Below, in pieces: positions 1 to 5,780 of a stretch of DNA of 18,051 nt (position 1 is the first letter of the stretch; the number at the start of each line of letters is the position of its first letter). The position numbers were made by a program, and so were the translations under genes. The stretch comes from Lachnospiraceae bacterium (GTDB lineage: Bacteria; Bacillota; Clostridia; Lachnospirales; Lachnospiraceae). The notes under the pieces are model-generated. The model made no database searches. It was not told where the DNA came from and saw only the letters and a list, made by a program, of their open reading frames with translations. The stretch spans positions 1-18,051 of the forward strand of contig JAAVAG010000014.1 in assembly GCA_014804185.1 (NCBI GenBank), in the 5' to 3' direction.

Positions 1-255
1 ATGGATTTTTTGAGGAATATGCCCAAAGAGCATCCCTACATGGAATTATACAGGAATAGTAAGATTATTCTGTGTGTCGGTCAGGGAGCCTGGGAGGAGG
101 ATCTGCTGGCCTCTACCCGTCGGATGGACGCATTGCTCCGGGATATGGGGATTCCGGCGTGGGTGAATTACTGGGGGTTTGACGTAAATGACGACTGGTG
201 CTGGTGGCAAAAACAGATTCAATACTTTATGCAGAATATTCTTCCCTTGGAGTAA
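1..255 (+). CDS. Esterase-like alpha/beta hydrolase, C-terminal part (cut by the window start)
   Basis: Only the last 84 residues are visible. The reading frame is open to the first base, so the ATG at position 1 is probably internal. The end contains WGFDVNDDWCWW followed by KQIQYFMQNIL, which resembles the C-terminal signature of a COG4947-type putative esterase family common in Firmicutes. Members run to roughly 230-260 residues, so about two thirds should lie upstream. From memory of the family, the signature usually reads DVNHDW with a His that would fit the catalytic His. Here that position (residue 64 of the visible part, bases 190-192) is Asp. The nucleophile Ser would be outside the window. 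No terminator with a T-run follows. Substrate unknown. I am fairly confident of the fold family and not confident of activity. Confidence 0.6.
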   Translation: MDFLRNMPKEHPYMELYRNSKIILCVGQGAWEEDLLASTRRMDALLRDMGIPAWVNYWGFDVNDDWCWWQKQIQYFMQNILPLE

Positions 256-398
256 TCCGGCGCAAAACAAATTTCAACTGTGCAGTTGGAACAAATTATA
301 TATTAAGACATGTACTCTCCTGTTTGAATCCGGTATAGCCCATTCAGCGGCCGCCGCCTTAGAGGCAACATTTTTCGGACACAGACAGGGGAATTTTT

Positions 399-427
399 TT
401 GCATAAAGCGGCTGCAGGTGTTATAAT
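399..427 (+). promoter_or_regulatory. Candidate sigma-A promoter with extended -10, upstream of the lipoprotein gene
   Basis: TATAAT lies at 422-427, preceded by TG and one base (TG at 419-420), which makes an extended -10. A weak -35, TTGCAT, lies at 399-404 with a 17-base spacer. Transcription would start near 434. A GGGAG ribosome binding site follows at 441-445, eight bases before the ATG at 454. The rest of the 256-453 gap holds a short palindrome (275-288) and no gene. Confidence 0.55.
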
Positions 428-453
428 GAAAAAGTGGTTTGGGAGATACATAG

Positions 454-1302
454 ATGAACAGAAAGTGGAAGAGAAGCGGTATTTGTCTGTTTTTGTTGTT
501 TTTGTTTCTGCAGGCAGGATGCCAGGCAGAGCCGGAGGAATGCCAGGCAGAGCCGGAGGAATATCAGGCAGAGACGGAGGAATACCAGGCTGAGCCAGAG
601 GAATGTCAGGCAGAGCCAGACGAACAGCAGGCAGTTGATATGCCTGTTTTGAAGGGCACGGATGATGTGTTTTATGTAAACTGCATGCAGAACGGCAATC
701 AGGGCAACAACATTGCATATGCGGACGGTTATTATTATTTCAGAAGCCAGACACTCGACTATTCTCTGTGCCGGTCGGAAAGAGCGGGAATGCCGTCGGA
801 GGTTGTTGCCGACCAAATCCCGGGGGAGATTATTGCGCTGGGGGATCAGTTGTATTTTATCAACGTCAGTGACGAACAGAAACTTTACAGAGTGGGAACG
901 GACGGCAGCGGGCTGACAAAGTTATCGGATATTCCCATGCAGAATATGGCAATATGGGGGGATACCGTATATTTTCTCTCTGTGTACGACGAAGCGGATG
1001 ACATTTTTTATCAGATATCAGGGGAAGAGGCGGCAAATGACAGATACCTTTACAGCATGAAAACGGATGGAAGCGATTGTCGGCTGCTGGTACCGAAAAT
1101 GTGCGCTGTGTTTGCTATGGATGAGTATGGAATTTACTATGAAAATAAGGTGGATGACAAGTGGGTTTTGTATCGGTGCGGCCCGGATGGAACCGGAGAG
1201 GATGTGCTTTCAGAGAGCGGGAGGAAGATCAGCAGTCTGCTGGCATATGAGGGAGCGCTGTATTATATCGCGGACGGCTGCCTGGCCAGACTGAATCTGT
1301 AG
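454..1302 (+). CDS. Lipoprotein with DUF5050-like beta-propeller repeats; N-terminal part of a gene broken by a TAG
   Basis: 282 residues. A hydrophobic signal stretch (about residues 10-22) ends in QAGC, so Cys23 is the likely lipidated residue. The -3 position is Gln rather than the usual Leu/Val, so the lipobox is atypical. Residues 24-58 are five tandem heptads of the type QAEPEE plus Cys/Tyr/Gln, an acidic spacer after the lipid anchor. Residues from about 70 repeat blades with the pattern Y-Y-(F/I), then a D-G-(S/T) turn (VGTDGSG, MKTDGSD, CGPDGTG). This is typical of DUF5050 propeller domains of extracytoplasmic Clostridia proteins. The TAG at 1300-1302 is followed in the same frame, without any further stop, by coding sequence to 2445. 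I therefore read this as the front two fifths of a once-single lipoprotein. The truncated propeller may or may not fold. Specific function unknown. Confidence 0.75.
   Translation: MNRKWKRSGICLFLLFLFLQAGCQAEPEECQAEPEEYQAETEEYQAEPEECQAEPDEQQAVDMPVLKGTDDVFYVNCMQNGNQGNNIAYADGYYYFRSQTLDYSLCRSERAGMPSEVVADQIPGEIIALGDQLYFINVSDEQKLYRVGTDGSGLTKLSDIPMQNMAIWGDTVYFLSVYDEADDIFYQISGEEAANDRYLYSMKTDGSDCRLLVPKMCAVFAMDEYGIYYENKVDDKWVLYRCGPDGTGEDVLSESGRKISSLLAYEGALYYIADGCLARLNL
523..627 (+). repeat. Five tandem 21-bp repeats encoding QAEPEE(C/Y/Q)
   Basis: In-frame units begin at 523, 544, 565, 586 and 607. Each encodes Q-A-E-(P/T)-(E/D)-E followed by Cys, Tyr, Tyr, Cys or Gln-type variation. The lipobox Cys codon (520-522) sits in the same register as the Cys ending units 1 and 4. 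The repeat therefore seems to have grown out of the signal-peptide cleavage region. Typical slipped-strand expansion substrate. Confidence 0.85.
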
Positions 1303-1332
1303 GAAGATCAGGCTGCACAGGAGAGTCAGGAA

Positions 1333-2445
1333 TTGCAAAGCAGTGAAGAACCGCAGGGAAATCAGTATAGATCTGAGCCGGAAATACTGGCGTATGGTGT
1401 GCAGTGGTTTACTGTATCCGAAGGTAAGATATATCTGTTCCGGGAACAAGAGATGTTTCTACTGGATCAGGGGACGCGGGAGGAGAAGCTGCTGGCGGAG
1501 ATCAACGTGGAGGAAGATCTGTATTATCCCTTTGCCGCAAGCTGCAATCGGGGAATTTTTCTGACAGACGGACAGTTGTTTGTCAAATATTTCACATCTG
1601 AGGATAAAGGCGTGCTGTGGCATGTGTGGGACGCTCAAAGCCGGCGGTTTGTTATCTTTGAGGATATGGAGCCTTTGCGCAGGGAAGATCTGGTGCGGGA
1701 TTCCAGCGAGATCACGGCCTCGGAGATTATGAATTATTGTCCCGGAAGGCAGGATGAGGAGGCAGGGCAATATCTGGAGGGGGAAATGACTTTCCGGAGC
1801 AATTACGGGGACAGTGACGAAACGGAGAAAATCGGGGACAGTGACGGGAACGTATCTGTTTACAGCGATTTTCAGATAACGCTGCCGCGGTTTGGCGAAC
1901 AGCTGCCGGTCAGCGAGAGGCTCAATGGGACAATGGAAGAACTGATGAAGCTGGCGCTGGAGGAGGAAGAGCGCTTTTATCAGGATATAGAGGAGATGGA
2001 GGAGCGGTTTGGCAGCGGCACATGCAGTAACTGGTACCTGTGGTATGGATACGATCATCTGTACATCGGGGAGAAATACATATCCATGTACTTTTACAGC
2101 AGTTGTTACAGCGGAGGGATAAGAAGCCGGGAGGAGGCTGTGCCTTTGATTTTTGCCCGGGATACGGGACAGGAGGTTTTCATGGACGATCTCTTTACCG
2201 TGGACCGAATCCATTATATGAAACGTCTTACTGCCGCAGTCTATAAGATGTGCGAGCTGGAGGGAATTGGGCTGGAGGGAACTTGGGACAGCAATGTGCT
2301 GGTGAAAAATTTCAGACCGGAATGCTTTTATCTCACTCCGGATGGGCTGGTGCTCTGCTATGATATTTATACACTTCTGCCGGGAGCGGCAGGGAATCCC
2401 ACTTTTGAGATACCGTATGAGCGTTTTGCGGATATTTTCCGCTGA
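1333..2445 (+). CDS. C-terminal part of the interrupted lipoprotein (propeller remainder plus DUF4163/DUF3298-like domain)
   Basis: Same reading frame as the preceding gene, from which it is separated only by the TAG at 1300-1302. If translated alone, a TTG at 1333 with AGGAG at 1319-1323 could start it (370 residues). It has no signal peptide, so it would stay in the cytoplasm. The first ~110 residues continue propeller-like blades (GKIYLFREQEMFLLDQG, DGQLFVKYF). From about residue 175 it matches the RsiV-type DUF4163 plus DUF3298 layout. There is a YxSMYFYSSCYSGG stretch, then a predicted D-x-G-x-x-x-x-x-x-D-L-F turn, and finally the FYLTPDGLVLCYDIYTLLPGAAG motif with a terminal IPYERF. Such domains bind ligands or act as receptors outside the cell (RsiV binds lysozyme). 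No ligand can be inferred here. Confidence is high that this is a gene fragment and moderate for the domain names. Confidence 0.7.
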   Translation: MQSSEEPQGNQYRSEPEILAYGVQWFTVSEGKIYLFREQEMFLLDQGTREEKLLAEINVEEDLYYPFAASCNRGIFLTDGQLFVKYFTSEDKGVLWHVWDAQSRRFVIFEDMEPLRREDLVRDSSEITASEIMNYCPGRQDEEAGQYLEGEMTFRSNYGDSDETEKIGDSDGNVSVYSDFQITLPRFGEQLPVSERLNGTMEELMKLALEEEERFYQDIEEMEERFGSGTCSNWYLWYGYDHLYIGEKYISMYFYSSCYSGGIRSREEAVPLIFARDTGQEVFMDDLFTVDRIHYMKRLTAAVYKMCELEGIGLEGTWDSNVLVKNFRPECFYLTPDGLVLCYDIYTLLPGAAGNPTFEIPYERFADIFR

Positions 2446-2460
2446 AGGAGGATACGCGAT

Positions 2461-3447
2461 ATGATTTTTAAATGTAAAAACTGCGGCGGCAACGTGATCT
2501 ACAGTCCGTCAAAAATGGCAATGTTCTGTCCTTACTGCGACAGCCTGGGCAGCGAGGAAAAGCAGCAGGCCAGCCAGGGCACGGCGGTCTGCGCCAACTG
2601 CGGAGGACAGTTACAGATCAGTGACTATACTTCCGCCAGTCAGTGTCCCTACTGCAATAACTACATTATTTTCGACGAGCGGGTGGAGGGCGAATATACG
2701 CCGCATCTGATCCTGCCCTTTAAGCTGGACAAAGAGACTGTGAAAAAAAAGCTGAGAGAGAAGTTTAAATCCAGCGTTTTTGCACCGTCGGATTTTTTCT
2801 CGGACGCAAAACTGGACAGTATGGAAGGGATGTATGTGCCGTTCTGGCTTTATGATTACCAGGTACAGGGGCACTATGACGGGGAATGTACCAAGGTCAG
2901 AACATGGGTTTCCGGCAACAGACAGTATACGGAGACGTCCGTGTATCATGTAGTCAGGGAAATGGAGGCGGCATTTGACAAGGTGCCTGTGGACGCTTCA
3001 GACGCCATGCCGGACAGCACGATGGATTTGATGGAACCCTATAATTATAAAGCGCTGGAAGATTTCCATGCGGAATATATGTCGGGTTTCTTTGCGGAGC
3101 GCTACAATCAGGGCGCGGATGCCATGGAATACCGGGCGCAGAGTAAGACTGTCAAGGATGCGGGAGATATGCTGCATGGCAGCATAACAGGTTATGGCAG
3201 CAGAAAAGCCGCCAGGGACGGCGTGGATGTACAGCGCAAAAACGCAAGTTATGCACTGATGCCGGTGTGGATCTATAACTATAAATATAAGGATCAGGAC
3301 TTCCGGTTTCATGTAAACGGACAGACAGGCAAGATCGTGGGGAAACTTCCCATCCTGCCCTCCAAGGTGTGGGGGTACGGAGCGACGGTTTTCGGCGGGA
3401 TTCTGATGATCATGCTGATGCTGCGGCAGTTACTGTCACTGATATGA
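2461..3447 (+). CDS. Double zinc-ribbon protein with a C-terminal membrane segment, YdjG-like
   Basis: 328 residues, with a perfect AAGGAGG binding site ending nine bases before the ATG. Two zinc ribbons open the protein: C5-x2-C8 with C23-x2-C26, and C44-x2-C47 with C62-x2-C65. Each pair has the CxxCGG / CPYC pattern of TFIIB-like ribbons. A mixed alpha/beta region (about 80-300) includes MYVPFWLYDYQ and LMPVWIYNYKYKDQDFRFHVNGQTG, both typical of the family often labelled PriA-like or TFIIB-type zinc ribbon. A hydrophobic segment (about 303-326) ends the chain, so the ribbons should face the cytoplasm. There is no helicase domain, so a PriA label would be misleading. The neighbour downstream is a TPM-domain protein, as in B. 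subtilis ydjG-ydjH, where the pair anchors a PspA-like stress system. That role here is inference. Confidence 0.8.
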   Translation: MIFKCKNCGGNVIYSPSKMAMFCPYCDSLGSEEKQQASQGTAVCANCGGQLQISDYTSASQCPYCNNYIIFDERVEGEYTPHLILPFKLDKETVKKKLREKFKSSVFAPSDFFSDAKLDSMEGMYVPFWLYDYQVQGHYDGECTKVRTWVSGNRQYTETSVYHVVREMEAAFDKVPVDASDAMPDSTMDLMEPYNYKALEDFHAEYMSGFFAERYNQGADAMEYRAQSKTVKDAGDMLHGSITGYGSRKAARDGVDVQRKNASYALMPVWIYNYKYKDQDFRFHVNGQTGKIVGKLPILPSKVWGYGATVFGGILMIMLMLRQLLSLI

Positions 3448-3496
3448 TACCAGGACAAGAAAGTCAAAAGATAGAAGGCGGGCAGGGAGTGTAAAA

Positions 3497-4387
3497 ATGA
3501 AACAATACTTTCACTATTTCAGATTTTTATATATTGCACTGGGAATTATGGCCGTGATCACGATCCTGGCCAGCGGGGCGGCATGGATGCGGGACAGGAC
3601 GGGCGCTGAGAGGAGCAATACTTCGTGCCCCGAGGAGCGGGTGTACGATTATGCGGATGTGCTGAGCGACGAGGAGGAGGAGAAGCTCCGCAGCCTGATC
3701 GCCCGAACGGAGCGGGCCACCGGCTGCGATATCGTACTGGTTACGCTGAACGAGGCTCTGATCGATTCAAACGGATACATATCGGATTATGAATGGGAAA
3801 AAGCCATGACGAACTATGCGGATGACTTTTATGACCAGAATCTCTACGGATATAATGCGGTTCACGGGGACGGCGTGCTGCTTCTGGATAACTGGTATGA
3901 GGGACAGGGAGGAAGCTGGCTTTCCACCTGCGGAAGGGCTTACGACAGATACTCGCGCAGCATGATCAATAAGGTGATAGACGGCGTATACGACAGAGTG
4001 GAAAAGAATCCGTATAAGGCGTATGAATATTATGTCAAAACGGTGGGGGAGCAGATGAGCCGAACCAGGCGCCTGGGGATCAGCGTCAGTCCGTTGGTAT
4101 GTCTGGTCGTTGCGTTGATTCCGGCGATTCTGTTTGTGACGACCCATCTGAAGAGCACAGAGGGCGCCAAATCCACGGTGCAGACGACTTATGTGGACTA
4201 TGAGCATGGAGGAGCGCCTGTTTTTACAGTGCAGAGAGATGAACTGATCAACAAATATGTCACAAGCTGTGCGATCAAGTCCAGCAGCAGTTCCGGAGGT
4301 TCCGGCGGAAGCAGCAGCAGCGGCCGCTCGGGAGGACACCGGAGCAGCAGCGGCGTGAGCCATGGAGGCGGCGGACGGAGGAGATGA
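3497..4387 (+). CDS. TPM-domain membrane protein, YdjH-like
   Basis: 296 residues, start supported by AGGGAG at 3484-3489. The order is: N-terminal hydrophobic segment (about 10-30); a TPM domain (about 48-190) opening with the characteristic VYDYADVLSDEEEEKL and containing DIVLVTLNE and DGVLLLDN; a second hydrophobic segment (about 193-216); a short cytoplasmic stretch; and a low-complexity Ser/Gly tail (from about residue 261) ending GGGGRRR. The TPM domain would sit between two membrane segments on the outer face. TPM domains occur in photosystem repair factors and in YgcG/YdjH-type membrane proteins; no enzymatic activity can be assigned. Only 49 bases separate it from the zinc-ribbon gene, so the two are probably co-transcribed. 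A terminator follows at 4535-4577. Confidence 0.82.
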   Translation: MKQYFHYFRFLYIALGIMAVITILASGAAWMRDRTGAERSNTSCPEERVYDYADVLSDEEEEKLRSLIARTERATGCDIVLVTLNEALIDSNGYISDYEWEKAMTNYADDFYDQNLYGYNAVHGDGVLLLDNWYEGQGGSWLSTCGRAYDRYSRSMINKVIDGVYDRVEKNPYKAYEYYVKTVGEQMSRTRRLGISVSPLVCLVVALIPAILFVTTHLKSTEGAKSTVQTTYVDYEHGGAPVFTVQRDELINKYVTSCAIKSSSSSGGSGGSSSSGRSGGHRSSSGVSHGGGGRRR

Positions 4388-4534
4388 TCTTTCCGGAGAG
4401 AAATGGTCCGAAAGAGGCTGGCGCAGCAGGAAAGGCATCCGGTACGATCTGGTTATGCTGTGCAGAAAACTGGTCGAAATCATGTAAACGAAACGGTATC
4501 GGTGAGCAGGCTGTGTGAGTTTTTGTATCATGCG

Positions 4535-4577
4535 GGAGGGGACAATCCAAAAGGGACTGCCCCCTCCGTTGTTTTTT
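4535..4577 (+). terminator. Rho-independent terminator after the TPM-domain gene
   Basis: GGAGGGG (4535-4541) pairs perfectly with CCCCTCC (4561-4567). Inner pairs C4543-G4559, A4544-T4558 and TCC (4546-4548) with GGA (4554-4556) extend the stem, interrupted by two A-C mismatches, with a loop of about five bases. GTTGTTTTTT follows directly (4568-4577). This separates the ydjGH-like unit from spoIIIAH. Confidence 0.88.
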
Positions 4578-4586
4578 CCAAGGACT

Positions 4587-4615
4587 GCATATATCGGGGC
4601 AAGCCAGAATACAAT
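4587..4615 (+). promoter_or_regulatory. Candidate sigma-E (mother-cell) promoter for spoIIIAH
   Basis: GCATATA at 4587-4593 fits six of seven positions of the B. subtilis sigma-E -35 (KMATATT). After a 14-base spacer, AATACAAT at 4608-4615 fits seven of eight positions of the -10 (CATACAHT). The predicted start is near 4622, leaving a leader of about 45 bases. The position between a terminator and a mother-cell sporulation gene adds weight. No good sigma-A hexamers were seen here. Confidence 0.68.
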
Positions 4616-4668
4616 AGGAGTAGCAAAGATGGAGACGCCTTGAGTGTGTCGGAAAAGGGGAGAGCAAC

Positions 4669-5445
4669 GTGAAAAACTTACTCAAAAAAAATCAGCTGAT
4701 GATTACGGCATTGGCGATCATGATCGCAGTGGCGGGATACTTACAATTCGCAGGAACAAACCTGGATGATGAAGATTATCTGCCGGCTTCCGGGCAGGCA
4801 GATATTTTGAGCGGCGTGACGGCGGAAAACCTGACTTCTGAGGATGTCGGGAGTAATTATAACCTGGACGGCCTGCTGGATCTGTCGGAGGACGATCTGG
4901 CAGCGGCAGGAAATGCCGATGTGGAAAGTCTGGAAACGGATGTGGATTCTGTGGCGGACAATTACCTGGATACAGGTATGCAGCAGGCGGACGGCGCGTC
5001 CGGTACGGATGCGCCGGCGACGGGTGAGGGCCAGGCCGAGACACCGGCAGACGGTGAGATTCCCGGAGAGGCGGTGTTTACCTCGGGAGCGGGATTGGCT
5101 ACACTTTCAGATGCAAAACTGATGAAAGAACAGACCAGAGCCAGAAACAGAGAGACACTGTTGGAAATCATCAACAGTCCCGGACTGACCGACGCGCAGA
5201 AACAGAACGCTGTGGACACCATGGTTCGTATGACTGAGATTGCCGAGAAAGAAACCGCTGCGGAGATCCTGCTGGAGGCAAAGGGATTCAGCGACGTCAT
5301 TGTGAGCATCAACGACGGAAATGTGGACGTGGTGGTAAATGCACTGGAACTGGATGACGTGCAGAGAGCGCAGATCGAAGACATTGTAAAACGTAAAACA
5401 GAAATCGATGCGGCGAATATTGTCATCAGCACAGTTGTGCAGTAG
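4669..5445 (+). CDS. spoIIIAH: Stage III sporulation protein AH (SpoIIIAH)
   Basis: 258 residues from a GTG start; GGGGAGA at 4657-4663 is the ribosome binding site. A short cytoplasmic tail and one membrane segment (about residues 8-28) are followed by a long acidic, Ala/Gly-rich linker (about 30-145) that is probably disordered. The conserved YscJ/FliF-like domain covers about 150-258 (TRARNRETLLEIIN, then AAEILLEAKGFSDVIV, ending AANIVISTVVQ). In B. subtilis the mother-cell SpoIIIAH forms a ring that pairs with forespore SpoIIQ across the intermembrane space, helping build the feeding channel. The protein is longer than the 218-residue B. subtilis form, mainly through the linker. It is unusual in that spoIIIAA-AG are not upstream in this window; the gene seems to be transcribed alone from the sigma-E-like promoter. 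Confidence 0.92.
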   Translation: MKNLLKKNQLMITALAIMIAVAGYLQFAGTNLDDEDYLPASGQADILSGVTAENLTSEDVGSNYNLDGLLDLSEDDLAAAGNADVESLETDVDSVADNYLDTGMQQADGASGTDAPATGEGQAETPADGEIPGEAVFTSGAGLATLSDAKLMKEQTRARNRETLLEIINSPGLTDAQKQNAVDTMVRMTEIAEKETAAEILLEAKGFSDVIVSINDGNVDVVVNALELDDVQRAQIEDIVKRKTEIDAANIVISTVVQ

Positions 5446-5463
5446 TTCAAAATATAGTATAAT
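5435..5463 (+). promoter_or_regulatory. Possible sigma-A promoter at the end of spoIIIAH, reading into the repeat block and deoB
   Basis: TATAAT at 5458-5463 with TTGTGC at 5435-5440 and a 17-base spacer. The -35 has only the TTG conserved. Transcription would start near 5470, just before the large hairpin, and give deoB a leader of about 310 bases. The -10 is perfect; the whole call is moderate. Confidence 0.45.
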
Positions 5464-5487
5464 GTCCGCGTAGGCAATGAGCAGTGC

Positions 5488-5559
5488 CGTCTTCCACTTC
5501 CGCCTGGCCCATGCCTGCCCGCCAGGGCAGAAGCGTGGGCCAGGCGGAAGTGGAAGACG
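5488..5559. repeat. Large near-perfect inverted repeat (33-bp hairpin)
   Basis: Arms 5488-5511 and 5536-5559 are perfect 24-base reverse complements. The stem continues inward with T5512-G5535 (wobble), G5513-C5534 and C5514-G5533, then skips a two-base AA bulge (5531-5532). It ends with CTGCCC (5515-5520) pairing GGGCAG (5525-5530) around a GCCA loop. No T-run follows on either strand, so it is not a standard terminator. No clear target-site duplication flanks it. Confidence 0.93.
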
Positions 5560-5562
5560 ATA

Positions 5563-5616
5563 GGGCGAAGCCCGCGACCCCGCCGCTGCGTCGCAGCTCC
5601 GCGGTGTTTTTCGCGG
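5563..5616. repeat. Cluster of three small hairpins
   Basis: GGGC-GAA-GCCC (5563-5573), GCTGC-GTC-GCAGC (5585-5597), and CCGCG (5599-5603) with CGCGG (5612-5616). In addition the 13 bases at 5577-5589 are the exact reverse complement of 5672-5684 inside the tandem repeat, allowing a competing long-range fold. Confidence 0.6.
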
Positions 5617-5620
5617 TGCT

Positions 5621-5765
5621 GTGCCGCAGTGGCGGGGAGCGCACTGCAGGTGCGTAACATGCCGCCGCAGGGCAGCGGCGGGGTGCATTGCAGGCGCGCA
5701 GCATGTCGCCGCAAGGCAGTGGCGGGGAGCGCACTGCAGGCGCGCAGCATGCCGCCGCAAAGCGG
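5621..5765. repeat. Degenerate G+C-rich tandem repeat, three units plus a partial one
   Basis: Units: 5621-5660 (40 bp), 5661-5704 (44 bp), 5705-5750 (46 bp), and a partial copy 5751-5765 running into the deoB ribosome binding region. Units 1 and 3 share 25 identical bases (5626-5650 and 5716-5740). Units 2 and 3 share 16 (5689-5704 and 5735-5750). Unit 3 is 74% G+C by count. Unit 2 folds as CCGCCGC (5662-5668) with GCGGCGG (5675-5681). Unit 3 keeps the stem using G-T wobbles (5707-5712 with 5719-5724). I see no open frame with codon use like the neighbours. Confidence 0.88.
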
Positions 5766-5780
5766 AGAAAGGAAACACAT

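Noticed and set aside
275..288. CAACTG-TG-CAGTTG palindrome as terminator of the esterase gene
   Set aside because: Only 6 bp with a two-base loop and no following T-run; insufficient to call.
1300..1302. TAG as a pyrrolysine codon
   Set aside because: The protein is not a methylamine methyltransferase and no pyl genes are visible. A simple CAG-to-TAG nonsense change is the plainer reading.
2461..3447. Primosomal helicase PriA
   Set aside because: Only zinc-ribbon similarity; no Walker motifs or helicase domain, and a membrane segment ends the protein.
4403..4672. 89-codon + strand open frame between the TPM gene and spoIIIAH
   Set aside because: It runs through the intrinsic terminator and the sigma-E-like promoter, has no recognisable domain, and ends inside the spoIIIAH start.
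5488..5559. Large hairpin as intrinsic terminator of spoIIIAH
   Set aside because: Neither strand has a T-run after the stem.
5621..5765. CRISPR array
   Set aside because: Units are directly adjacent and differ by internal changes. There are no unique spacers between constant repeats and no cas genes.
5688..5780. Upstream in-frame ATG that would add 31 residues to deoB
   Set aside because: The extra residues are translated repeat sequence. The family N-terminus and a good ribosome binding site point to ATG 5781.
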